Assembly: GCA_033239125.1 (NCBI GenBank)
Contig: BSWB01000005.1
Coordinates: 20,079,447 to 20,143,446 of the forward strand
Direction of reading: 5' to 3'
DNA from: Fagopyrum homotropicum
Lineage: Eukaryota > Streptophyta > Magnoliopsida > Caryophyllales > Polygonaceae
Length of the DNA: 64,000 nt
Part shown: piece by piece, positions 45,763-57,255 of the stretch
Numbering within the stretch: the first letter of the stretch is position 1
Layout: every line of letters starts with the position of its first letter
Translations under genes and position numbers: made by a program
Notes under the pieces: generated by a model
What the model saw: only the letters and a program-made list of their open reading frames with translations
The model's database searches: none
Told to the model about the DNA's origin: nothing

Positions 45763-48390
45763 TGTAATAACCAAAAATTTTAAGTTCCGGTAAAGTAAAA
45801 TTAAACAAAGTCCGATGAGACCATCGTAAATAAATAAATAAGTAAAATAAAACGAGTTTAATTCTATCATTTTATGTGACCGAAATTCACATAAAATGAT
45901 AAATTAAATGACCTAAAATGATTTTACATTGGTAAAATAAAAATAATTATAATTTATAAATACGGAATTTAATTCTGTATTATTTAAATTTTCCGCACAA
46001 CAATTAACGGGTTACGAGTTCCGCAAATTGTTTTAGGAGCTAACTGCTCAATTATTCCATTTAGGCCCAATTACCGGCCCAGCCATCAGCCCATTTCATA
46101 ATCTAATCCTAACCCTAAACCCTAATTTAGCTGCTAATCAAATGTAACTAACCCTACGCTACTCCTGCTCTTCCTTTCCCTTCCCTGTACGAAGACGGCA
46201 ACCTCGCAACTGCAACTGCCGCGCCTCCCTTTCGACCACCAATACGACTCAGCAACTAGACCGCCGGGAGGAGCTTGCAGCCGCGCCGAACGAAGCCGGA
46301 ACGAGACCCACGCAGCGAACCTTGCGCCGCCAAGACCGTCGGGACGTCGGAGTGTGCGTGCACAGAGGCTAGCACACGCCTCTCTTCGCCACTCTCCTGC
46401 GCCAAGAAGGGCGAGGCCGAACCAGTGCTGCGCCGAGAAGGGCGAGGCCGAACCAGTGCTGCGCCGAGAAGGAGGAAACCGGACCAGCCCTGCGCCGAGA
46501 AGGAGGAAACCGGACCAGCCCTGCGCCGAGAAGGAGGAAACCGGACCAGCCTGCGCCGAGGAGAATGAGCCGGAGCCTGCAGCCCAGAACCACCAGCGAG
46601 TCGTGCGCGCTGTTGTCGACCATCCAGAACCCCGCCAGCCACCGCCTCAGACCGGTAAGTGCGCTGACCTTCTTTCCGCTTCCTTCTGTCGATTGGGAAT
46701 GAGCACCTCACTGCAGCCCTACGACTTAATCTGCAGTGCTACGAACCAGCCGACGCCGCACCTCGCTGCACCGGGACCCGACTAGCATTCCTCCGGTGTT
46801 TAGGTTAGTCCGAATTCGTACACTGCTGAGCATATAGATCTAAAGAGTAGAAAGGCTGCTGGTTGTGTGTGTGTTTCTGCATATGATAGACATAAGGGGC
46901 TGCTGTAATTTTATTTTAATCCCTTCAGTTTTTTTGGTTACGAACAGCCATTTTGTCGATCAATTATAAAACGTTTGAATAAAGATCCACCGTTGAATTT
47001 TTGATATGTTGTAGACGGATATATGTAGTTTATCATATTAAAATTTGGGGAGAAATGAACGGTCGGATTTAAAGTTACGAGCTCCCGAAGTTAGGTAGTT
47101 GAGCAGTTTTATTAAACTTATAAATTTGACTAAGTATAAGAAAGTAGAGTGAGGAACCGACTATGGGAATTATTATAAAAATATCGGCTGAACAGTTTGG
47201 AGAAATTCTTTCTTCTAAGGCTAGATAGAACCTCATAGATGATCTAGATATTAAATTCGGAAATTTTATAAGCCGTTAAGAATTTTATATTTAGAGCCGA
47301 AGTTAAACCTTTTTCGGTTCTTCCGGAAAAATAGAAACATAAGAAAAATGTCAGTTTCGCACCTAATAAAATTCTAAGAGTTAGGATATATTTTAGAACT
47401 TCAAATAGGAGTTTGGACATGAATTTTAGGGTCTTCGAGAAAATCGGAACCAAGGGCAAAATGGTCATTTTACCCTAAAACTAATAATGTAACTAGTACG
47501 TCTTAATATTTAATTAATCTCAGAAGTTTTAGACTTCTATCTACGTGAAAGTGTGCTAATACACTTATCGCCTTTAACAGGCAACTGAGTGGGTACAGTT
47601 ACAGAGCAAGTGATTACTAAAGAGTCGAGCGTTATAACAGGTAAGTCTTTTGGGCTTACTTAGCTGACTGCTAAATATGAGCATAAATGATGATGGTGGT
47701 GTGTGATTGACATGTAGAGAGATAGGTTGTGATATATAAATACCGACCTGTATTTTTGGCCTAAGAGTAACGGGCGGTGGCATTCCGCTCAGTAGCTCGC
47801 AGGGCGCTGGGGGTTTCTTTCGGGACTAGTCCACACATGGTTTGTAGTGATGCTACCAAAGGAAGTCAGCTATACCTACACCAGTTGGATAAGGAACGGA
47901 GGCGAGAACTAATAATAGTTCTCGTGCCACAACTTAAATTGAATAATGTGAATCACTTAAATAACAGATAATAAATGGTTGAGTGCCAGCATGATGTTTG
48001 TTTTTTTTTTTTGTTTCTGCTTGTGTTTGTGCTGTTATCATTTTTTGCTTATATTTGGTTAGTTAGCTAACGGTTTATCCGTGTTGTAGATCTGTAGAGA
48101 TAGACAGTTGCAGAAAGATCCGGAACGGATGGTCAGCCGGGTCCACGTACTCATTAGATGGGGACGGGGGAGTCTTCCATACATCATGCATGTTATGTAT
48201 CTTTATATATGTTGTAAGGCTGTCACATGTGTACGTTTATACATTAACAATATTATGTTTTAGAAATTGTTTTAAATACGTTTGTGCCTTGTTGTAAGAT
48301 CCAAGTAATGTTGTTGTTAAACCAAGGTCGGGACCCATTGTGAGGTCCTAACCAGTAACTCCCCGAGTTCTGAGAACTTGGGGTGTTATA
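45763..48390 (+). mobile_element. Nested chromovirus array, LTR 2 (complete, shared)
   Basis: This 2628-bp LTR has a polypurine tract on its left and a primer site on its right. It begins TGTAATAACC and ends GGGGTGTTATA. It holds the inverted repeat (45866-45900), a TATAAATA-like box about 190 bp in, the 31-bp repeat array (46397-46550) and a hairpin with arms CGAGAACT (47903-47910) and AGTTCTCG (47917-47924) in the conserved 3' half. Confidence 0.92.
47903..47924 (+). other. Conserved LTR hairpin (8-bp arms)
   Basis: Perfect arms CGAGAACT and AGTTCTCG are separated by a 6-base loop AATAAT. At the same relative place the minus-strand element has arms CGAGAGT/ACTCTCG (22950-22969) and array 1 has CGAGG/CCTCG (4520-4539, 11100-11119). 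Copy in LTR 4: 56764-56785. Confidence 0.8.
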
Positions 48391-48393
48391 ACA

Positions 48394-48410
48394 TGGTATC
48401 AGAGCTCTGG
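48394..48410 (+). other. Primer-binding site, initiator-Met tRNA type, nested array
   Basis: TGGTATCAGAGCTCTGG starts three bases after LTR 2. The following bases (GGCACTTGAAATCTTC) are shared with array 1, which links the two families. Confidence 0.92.
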
Positions 48411-48706
48411 GTTGGCAACAATGGCACTTGAAATCTTCCGAAAGACCGAATGTATAAAATAACTAGAACCCGAAAGGGGTCTAAGATTTTCAAAACGGAT
48501 TTCTGTTTTACACACATGCATAGTCGGGTTGTTGGGTTAGTAGTACGTCGGACCACCATCGTTCTCCGTGGATCTCTGCAGCTTGGAACGATAGGTGAGT
48601 TAGTATATAGACTTATATCGATAGGTTTTAGAGTAAATTATGTATCTGCGTGTGTGTAGTATGCTAGTATCCTAAAGGATATCTTGTATTCTTTAGTTGT
48701 GATATC

Positions 48707-50097
48707 ATGAAGCGATTAGCGCCTCATGATAAATCGGTAACGAGTTTGAAGAGTTTTCCACACGAGATAAGGGATTCAGACCAAGATTTAGTATGATACT
48801 CTGATGGACGTCCTGGTGACTTATAAATCATCAGAAGGACGGGTGGGCAAAGCAATAAAGATGTTTAGAAATTTTTTTTTCGCCAGTACAACCGGATGAG
48901 AAAGAAGTTCCCGAGTCAGCTTAGAAAGAAGAAATTGAGAATCATGCAAGGGGCTTTGTCGTATGAAGTCGAGAGATGAATTAGAAGAACCATGCAAGAG
49001 ACGACGAGAGCGTAGAATGGAGATAAAAATGGAGAAATAAGAATCATATAGAACGGAGTACAACCAAGAATTTCGGTGTAAAGGACGTGACTATCAAGAC
49101 GGACGCCGCCAGAAGCAAGCATGGACATGAGAGTACAAAGAAGATAGAGTGTCGACCCAGTTGTGAGAGGTTAAAAGGTACAAAGATAAAGAGTTAGTTT
49201 GATGACGAGAAATAAATTCTGTAACCATGGAAGCATGTGGAGTCCTTCAAGGATATGAGAGTTTTGAATGAAAGTCCGACATAAGTATCCAAGAAACTAG
49301 AAGTCTAAAATTGAGACAACGAATTTTTATAAAGGCGACATGATCAAGACGAAACTAAACAAGGGGAAGAATGTGGAAAAGTGATTTGGTGGACTCAAGG
49401 GTCCGCAATAATTTCTCAATTACAAAGAGATTTAAGTTACCAACACTAACGGTTCATACCAGAGAACCGCAAACAGATGATGACTAAAGTAAGGAGAATC
49501 GCGAAAACACGCTTACAAGCTAATGTGGAAGACTTGATGAACTCACTGGTGACAGATGAATGCTAGGACTAGACTCAGAAGAGTATAGTGACCTCATAAG
49601 AGGACAAGAGAAGTGCAGACTGTGGAGGAAACTAAAAGAGTATTAACAAAGAAACTAGAGGAGATAGATGTTGACCAAGTCTATCAAACCTCAGAAGAGA
49701 TAGAAGAACAATAAGCCTGTGATTTTATGGAAGGTCAACTACATACCAGTCAGTAATAATTGAGACATAACACGTGTGGGTCTACCAGTGGTACTGGTTA
49801 TCAGATAAGGAGGATAACTATAGAATGATGAACGAATTTTATAGACGTCTAGAGGACCCTTCAAGAGATCAACAACGACAAATGTGAAGCTAAATCGATC
49901 CGCGTGCTAGCACCTTAATAATAACATGAAGACCAAGGGAAGCGTGTGAAGAATTTACTGCCTACTGACTAGGAAAAGGGTGCATATCACAGTTAGTACG
50001 GATGGATTATAAAAGAAGAACTAGAGGAGTAAGAAGAAGTAGATAATTTTGATCAGATCCTACGTCCGACCAGATAGAAGTTACTTAGCATTCCACA
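48707..50097 (+). pseudogene. Nested chromovirus gag/protease relic
   Basis: An ATG at 48707 opens a 29-codon frame (start MKRLAPHDKSVTSLKS) that ends at TGA 48794-48796. The remaining 1.3 kb has no frame of note and no visible CCHC knuckle or protease triplet. It is shorter than a normal gag plus protease. The same region is present, further decayed, in array 1. A minus-strand frame at 48821-49128 is antisense to this relic. Confidence 0.6.
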
Positions 50098-50720
50098 CAA
50101 ATAGAGTTGCGTGAGTTGGGGAAGCAGTTAGAGGAGTTAGCAGAGAAGGGCTTTATATGTCCTGGTATTTCTCTCTGGGGCACACAGTATTATTTGTGAG
50201 GAAGAAGGATGGATCGATGAGGTTGTGTATTGATTACCGGGAGTTGAACAAGGTCACCATCAAGAATAAGTATCCATTGCCTCGCATAGATGATCTGCTG
50301 GACCAGCTACATGGAGTGTTAGTGTTCTCAAGGATGGATTTGAGATCGGGTTATGACCAGCTGAGAGTGAGAGACCAGGACATACCTAAGGCGGCCTTCC
50401 GGACTAGGTATGGCCTCTATGAGTTGTAGTGATGCCATTCGGGCTCACTATTGTGCCAGTAGTATTTATGGAGTTGATGAATAGGATTTTCATCGACTTC
50501 TTAGACCAGTTTGCAGTGGTCTTCATTGACGACATTCTAGTTTACTCTAGAAGCGAGAGGAGCATGCCGGACACTTGAGGACAGTGTTACAGATTCTACA
50601 GGATAGCCAACTATACGCTAAACTATCCAAGTGTGAGCTCTGGATGTCAGAGGTGGCCTTACTAGGCCATGTAGTGACTGCTGAGGGGATTAAGGTCGAC
50701 CCGGCGAAGATTGAGTCAGT
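50098..50720 (+). pseudogene. Nested chromovirus reverse transcriptase
   Basis: This is the RT domain with KDGSMRLCIDYRELNKVTIKNKYPLPRIDDLLDQL, FSRMDLRSGYDQLRV and the catalytic FIDD box (50522-50533), followed by the LSKCELWMSEVALLGHVV region. One base is missing after YEL near 50428, so a stop follows at once, and another frame change lies near 50560. RT would copy the element RNA from the Met-tRNA primer. This is the best RT among the chromoviruses in the window but is not functional as it stands. Confidence 0.9.
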
Positions 50721-51300
50721 GTCTTCTTGGCAACCTCCGAAGAACGTGAAGGGGGTTCGTAGTTTCCTTGGATTGGCAGGGTATTACCGTCGGTTTGTGG
50801 AAGGGTTTTCCCTGATCGCCCGACCACTTACTTCCCTTCTAAGGAAGACTACTCGGTTCGTCTGGTCTGAGCCGTGTCAGCAGAGTTTTGATGAGCTGAA
50901 GAGGAGATTGACGTCTGCTCCGATCTTAGCACAGCCTGAGGGTACAGAAGACTTCGTAGTGTACAGTGATGCGTCCAAGCTGGGCTTGGGGTGTGTCTTG
51001 ATGCAGAGGGGTAAGGTTATAGCATATGCGTCTCGACAGCTGAAGACGTATGAAGAGAACTACCCCACTCATGACCTGGAGTTAGCAGCAGTAGTGCACG
51101 CTCTTAAGATCTGGCGTCATTATCTCTATGGAGCGACCTGTCAGATCTTCACAGACCATAAGAGTTTGAAGTACATATTCACTCAGCGGGAGTTGAATAA
51201 CCGCCAAAGGCGGTGGCTAGAGTTGATCAAGGATTTCGACCTTGAGATTCTTTACCACCCCGGAAAGGCGAATGTAGTTGCCGACGCTTTGAGTCGGAAG
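50721..51300 (+). pseudogene. Nested chromovirus RT connection and RNase H
   Basis: Part of an open frame (50575-51405) that includes KGVRSFLGLAGYYRRFVEGF and the RNase H domain: YSDASKLGLGCVL, the ENYPTHDLELAAVVHALK helix with its Glu, IFTDHKSLKYI and NVVADALSRK. All the expected acidic residues are visible, so this domain itself is undamaged. It degrades the RNA strand of RNA/DNA hybrids during reverse transcription. It is cut off from RT by frameshifts and ends at TAG 51403-51405. Confidence 0.88.
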
Positions 51301-52622
51301 ACGCCTCAGGAAAAGGCGATAGCTCGGTTGACAGTACAGCCACAGCTACAGAGAGACTTAGCTTGGTTGGAGATAGAGATCCAGTTCCCCGACACAGCTC
51401 ATTAGTTAGCCACCATAGAGTTACTCCCTGACCTGTTGAGTGAGATCCGACAGAAGCAGGAGACCTGTCCGATGTTGACCCGGATCCGAGACCGGATGTC
51501 ACGAGATGAGGCACCTCAGTTCACTATTGGTGCCGATGGAGTGATGAGACGACAGGACCGTGTTTGTGTGCCATCAGACCGTGAGCTGAGGCAGAGGATA
51601 CTAGGTGAGGCTCATACTACCCCTTACTCCGTACATCCAGGAGCGAGTAAGATGTATAGGGACGTGAGGCGTTCCTTCTGGTGGGGTGGTTTGAAGCCTT
51701 ATGTGGCCCGATACGTAGCCCAGTGTGCGACCTGTCAGCAGGTCAAGATTGAGCATCGTAGATCCGGAGGAGAGCTACACCCACTTCCAGTACCCATTGG
51801 AAGTGGGAAGACAATTCTATGGATTTCGTCACTGGATTGAGGCTCAGCAGAGGTTTTAATGCCATTTGGGTGGTAGTAGACCGTCTGACGAAGACCGCAC
51901 GTTTCATTCCGATTAAGGAAACGTGGCCGGTACGTCGTCTAGCAGAGGAGTTCACTAGACACATTGTGAGACTCCATGGAGTACCGAGGACTATCGTCTC
52001 TGACAGGGATGGACATTTTACTTCGAGATTTTGGTAGCAAGTACATACTGCTTGGGTGACGAGTCTCCACTTTACTACCGCCTACCATCCACAGACAGAC
52101 GGACAGTCTGAGAGGACCATTCAGACCTTAGAGGACATGCTTCGGGCGTGTGTACTAGATTAGGGACAGGTATGGCCAGATCATCTTCCACGGGTAGAGT
52201 TTTCGTATAATAATAGCTGACATGCGTCTATTGGGATGGCTCCTTATGAGGCTTTGTACGGGAGGAGATGTCGTACACTATTATGTTGGAATGAGCCCAG
52301 CAGAGTTGATGGAGTAGCTCCAGATCAGATACAGGATGACGTCGCTCGGATTGCTCTAGTCCGAGAGCGGATGTTAGCAGCTCAGAGTCGTCAGAAGTCC
52401 TACGCCGACAAAAGGCGTCGACCTTTGGAGTTTAGAATGGGTGCTCAGGTGTGGCTGAGAGTGTCACCTACGCGAGGAGTCAGGCGTTTCGGCATTAAGG
52501 GGAAGTTGAGTCCCCGATATGTCGAACCTTTTGAGATCTTAGAGAGAGTTGGGGAAGTGGCCTACAGATTAGCACTACCGCCGAGATTACAGGGTGTTCA
52601 TCCGGTCTTTCATGTATCTTAG
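51301..52622 (+). pseudogene. Nested chromovirus integrase
   Basis: The order is the zinc finger (SVHPGASKMYRDVRRSFWW...CATCQQVK), the core with MDFVTGL, IVSDRDGHFTSRFW and YHPQTDGQSERT (all three catalytic acids present), then the C-terminal GAQVWLRVSPTRGVRRFG...LSPRYVEPFEI part. Disruptions: TAG 51403, a one-base loss near 51797, TAG about 52035, TAG about 52160, TGA about 52218 and TAG 52620. Every one recurs in the copy at 43959-45545. Confidence 0.9.
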
Positions 52623-52877
52623 TTGAGAGAGTACATTCCGGATCCGAGACACAGCATCAGCCATGAGGATCTGACAGTTGAGCCTGACCATACATTTGTA
52701 GAGTACCCCGTAGCTGTCTTGGAGCGCAGTGCCAGACGTCTGCGATCCAAGGAGATACCTATGCTGAGGATCCAGTGGTCTAGGAGAGGAACTGATGAGG
52801 CCACTTGGGAGACTGAAGAGAGTATTAGACGTAACTACCCCGAGTTCTTCGCGGGGTTAGAGGTTATTTCTGGTTGA
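52623..52877 (+). pseudogene. Nested chromovirus chromodomain tail
   Basis: This 84-codon frame begins LREYIPDPRHSISHEDLTVEPDH and continues into a chromodomain-like segment (VEYPVAVLERSARRLRSKEIPMLRIQWSRRGTDEATWETEE, split here as the longest recognisable unit positions 52700-52830). It ends shortly before the polypurine tract. Such tails bind chromatin and bias insertion. The frame is open but separated from integrase by TAG 52620. It has lost some aromatic cage positions typical of canonical chromodomains, as in many Tekay-type elements. Confidence 0.85.
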
Positions 52878-53094
52878 CGAGTTAGTACTCGGATGTTGTG
52901 TTGTTTGACCTTTCAGGTTTCCATATTGTTTTGAGCGACTCTGCTTTTATTTTGTGATACTTGTTTGTTGATGCCTGAGTAGCTGCATGGTAGAAAACGG
53001 AATGTCGAGAAAACTAAAATATACCGAAAGAAATGTGCGAGTAGGGGTAAATAATTTAAGTTTCGGGACGAAACTTCTTTTAAGGGGGCACTGA

Positions 53095-53350
53095 TGTAAT
53101 AACCAAAAATTTTAAGTTCCGGTAAAGTAAAATTAAACAAAGTCCGATGAGACCATCGTAAATAAATAAATAAGTAAAATAAAACGAGTTTAATTCTATC
53201 ATTTTATGTGACCGAAATTCACATAAAATGATAAATTAAATGACCTAAAATGATTTTACATTGGTAAAATAAAAATAATTATAATTTATAAATACGGAAT
53301 TTAATTCTGTATTATTTAAATTTTCCGCACAACAATTAACGGGTTACGAG
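53095..53350 (+). mobile_element. Nested chromovirus array, LTR 3 (first 256 bp only)
   Basis: It follows a normal polypurine tract and matches the first 256 bp of LTRs 1, 2 and 4. It then joins Athila sequence at GAG (53348-53350), three bases shared by both parents. Confidence 0.92.
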
Positions 53351-54623
53351 ACCCTTTTGGCGCGTACTGAGACGCCTCAGAAGATTAGACAGGGACAGTT
53401 GTTGAGTCTCTTCTTATTGGTTACTGGTGGAGTACCCGACTTTGGGGGTATGTTAGCTGAGGATCTGCACAGGATCAAGGCAAAGGCGAAGGGGGATATC
53501 TGCTGTGGAGGACTTGTGACTCACATCGCGAGTTACATAGGTCTGGTGATAGCATGAATTATAGTCTATATTTTGGGGTTTGTTTGGACGTTTTATCTTT
53601 CATAATCTGCATGTTTGTATGTATATTATGTGATTTTATTACCATTTCATCTACCTTTACGGGAATCGAGGTCTACACCTAGTTTTGCTGTAATTGTAGG
53701 TAAAATGGCACGTTTTGCATCAAAAAGGAGCAAAAGGAGTAATGAGTCATTTGGAGCTACATTGAGGAGTATAAGGAACCATCCAGGGAGCATAGCCATG
53801 GATCAAAGATTCACTTTGGACCAGTTTTGAGAGATTTCACATTCAGTTATGACTCACCTCGGTTGACCAGAGATTCATCTCGACCGAGGTGATCCAGAGA
53901 CGCCGACTCGACCGAGGCGAACACCTAGGACGCGGCGAGAATATTTTATTCTTGGCTGAGATCTTTTATCTTTGGAAGGTGATCTTATATTTTTGGGCTT
54001 GGCTCCTGGAAGGAAGAGGATATGCAGAATCATATATTTTACCTATATTTATGGGAAAATATATTTCTAAGATATATTATTTTTGGAGGGTTATTTTCCT
54101 ATAAAAAGGGTTGGATTTCCACAAATCCGGGAGGACGCTATACCGTCGATCAGGGTTTATAGCACGCAGCAGCCATACTCCAGTTGGGAGTTTCGAAGAA
54201 CCTTTTTGAAGGTTGAAGGTTGAAGGAAGATTGAAGATCATAGCTTTTATAGCTTTTGAAGGGTTTTGTAAGATTATCTTAGATTCCCTTCCTTGTTGTC
54301 TTGTCTTGTTGGATTGCTATCCAAGGAACGCTTTTGTTGTGATATTTGATTCAGTTATTGAAGTCTTTTCCATTAAATTCTTTTTGTTCAAATATTCACC
54401 TTCTTCCCGTATATTTAATACTTTCATAATGATGATGAGTGGCTAATTTCCTTGTGTGATTCTAGGGTGATTAGCTGAAGGTTGTGGGAAAAACGATGAT
54501 AGAATAATCTTAGATTCCAGTAGGATCCTGAAAGTTCGAGTCTTTAACCTTAACCCTAAGCATCTCGTTCAGTCGATGAACATCTCGGCCGGGGTGGAAT
54601 CTGGCTGACCGAGGTGACTTATC
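53351..54623 (+). mobile_element. Duplicated Athila segment (extra-ORF end plus LTR start)
   Basis: This 1273-bp copy of 41301-42573, at a constant offset of 12,050 bp, is apparently identical on reading. It repeats the end of the extra Athila frame (66 codons, 53357-53557), the LTR start (53547), the TATA box (54100-54107) and the TTATC site (54619-54623). It is not an insertion of its own, because it has no terminal structure. It is the product of a tandem duplication that included the host element. Confidence 0.9.
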
Positions 54624-57250
54624 TGTAATAACCAAAAATTTTAAGTTCCGGTAAAGTAAAATTAAACAAAGTCCGATGAGACCATCGTAAATAAATAAAT
54701 AAGTAAAATAAAACGAGTTTAATTCTATCATTTTATGTGACTGAAATTCACATAAAATGATAAATTAAATGACCTAAAATGATTTTACATTGGTAAAATA
54801 AAAATAATTATAATTTATAAATACGGAATTTAATTCTGTATTATTTAAATTTTCCGCACAACAATTAACGGGTTACGAGTTCCGCAAATTGTTTTAGGAG
54901 CTAACTGCTCAATTATTCCATTTAGGCCCAATTACCGGCCCAGCCATCAGCCCATTTCATAATCTAATCCTAACCCTAAACCCTAATTTAGCTGCTAATC
55001 AAATGTAACTAACCCTACGCTACTCCTGCTCTTCCTTTCCCTTCCCTGTACGAAGACGGCAACCTCGCAACTGCAACTGCCGCGCCTCCCTTTCGACCAC
55101 CAATACGACTCAGTAACTAGACCGCCGGGAGGAGCTTGCAGCCGCGCCGAACGAAGCCGGAACGAGACCCACGCAGCGAACCTTGCGCCGCCAAGACCGT
55201 CGGGACGTCGGAGTGTGCGTGCACAGAGGCTAGCACACGCCTCTCTTCGCCACTCTCCTGCGCCAAGAAGGGCGAGGCCGAACCAGTGCTGCGCCGAGAA
55301 GGGCGAGGCCGAACCAGTGCTGCGCCGAGAAGGAGGAAACCGGACCAGCCCTGCGCCGAGAAGGAGGAAACCGGACCAGCCCTGCGCCGAGAAGGAGGAA
55401 ACCGGACCAGCCTGCGCCGAGGAGAATGAGCCGGAGCCTGCAGCCCAGAACCACCAGCGAGTCGTGCGCGCTGTTGTCGACCATCCAGAACCCCGCCAGC
55501 CACCGCCTCAGACCGGTAAGTGCGCTGACCTTCTTTCCGCTTCCTTCTGTCGATTGGGAATGAGCACCTCACTGCAGCCCTACGACTTAATCTGCAGTGC
55601 TACGAACCAGCCGACGCCGCACCTCGCTGCACCGGGACCCGACTAGCATTCCTCCGGTGTTTAGGTTAGTCCGAATTCGTACACTGCTGAGCATATAGAT
55701 CTAAAGAGTAGAAAGGCTGCTGGTTGTGTGTGTGTTTCTGCATATGATAGACATAAGGGGCTGCTGTAATTTTATTTTAATCCCTTCAGTTTTTTTGGTT
55801 ACGAACAGCCATTTTGTCGATCAATTATAAAACGTTTGAATAAAGATCCACCGTTGAATTTTTGATATGTTGTAGACGGATATATGTAGTTTATCATATT
55901 AAAATTTGGGGAGAAATGAATGGTCGGATTGAAAGTTACGAGCTCCCGAAGTTAGGTAGTTGAGCAGTTTTATTAAACTTATAAATTTGACTAAGTATAA
56001 GAAAGTAGAGTGAGGAACCGACTATGGGAATTATTATAAAAATATCGGCTGAACAGTTTGGAGAAATTCTTTCTTCTAAGGCTAGATAGAACCTCATAGA
56101 TGATCTAGATATTAAATTCGGAAATTTTATAAGCCGTTAAGAATTTTATATTTAGAGCCGAAGTTAAACCTTTTTCGGTTCTTCCGGAAAAATAGAAACA
56201 TAAGAAAAATGTCAGTTTCGCACCTAATAAAATTCTAAGAGTTAGGATATATTTTAGAACTTCAAATAGGAGTTTGGACATGAATTTTAGGGTCTTCGAG
56301 AAAATCGGAACCAAGGGCAAAATGGTCATTTTACCCTAAAACTAATAATGTAACTAGTACGTCTTAATATTTAATTAATCTCAGAAGTTTTAGACTTCTA
56401 TCTACGTGAAAGTGTGCTAATACACTTATCGCCTTTAACAGGCAACTGAGTGGGTACAGTTACAGAGCAAGTGATTACTAAAGAGTCGAGCGTTATAACA
56501 GGTAAGTCTTTTGGGCTTACTTAGCTGACTGCTAAATATGAGCATAAATGATGATGGTGGTGTGTGATTGACATGTAGAGAGATAGGTTGTGATATATAA
56601 ATACCGACCTGTATTTTTGGCCTAAGAGTAACGGGCGGTGGCATTCCGCTCAGTAGCTCGCAGGGCGCTGGGGGTTTCTTTCGGGACTAGTCCACACATG
56701 GTTTGTAGTGATGCTACCAAAGGAAGTCAGCTATACCTACACCAGTTGGATAAGGAACGGAGGCGAGAACTAATAATAGTTCTCGTGCCACAACTTAAAT
56801 TGAATAATGTGAATCACTTAAATAACAGATAATAAATGGTTGAGTGCCAGCATGATGTTTGTTTTTTTTTTTGTTTCTGCTTGTGTTTGTGCTGTTATCA
56901 TTTTTTGCTTATATTTGGTTAGTTAGCTAACGGTTTATCCGTGTTGTAGATCTGTAGAGATAGACAGTTGCAGAAAGATCCGGAACGGATGGTCAGCCGG
57001 GTCCACGTACTCATTAGATGGGGACGGGGGAGTCTTCCATACATCATGCATGTTATGTATCTTTATATATGTTGTAAGGCTGTCACATGTGTACGTTTAT
57101 ACATTAACAATATTATGTTTTAGAAATTGTTTTAAATACGTTTGTGCCTTGTTGTAAGATCCAAGTAATGTTGTTGTTAAACCAAGGTCGGGACCCATTG
57201 TGAGGTCCTAACCAGTAACTCCCCGAGTTCTGAGAACTTGGGGTGTTATA
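54624..57250 (+). mobile_element. Nested chromovirus array, LTR 4 (complete, behaves as solo LTR)
   Basis: This 2627-bp LTR is nearly identical to LTR 2. It is flanked by TTATC on both sides (54619-54623 and 57251-57255), with Athila LTR sequence before and after it, so locally it looks like a solo LTR. It differs from LTR 2 in the length of a T run (56862 region) and a few bases. Confidence 0.9.
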
Positions 57251-57255
57251 TTATC

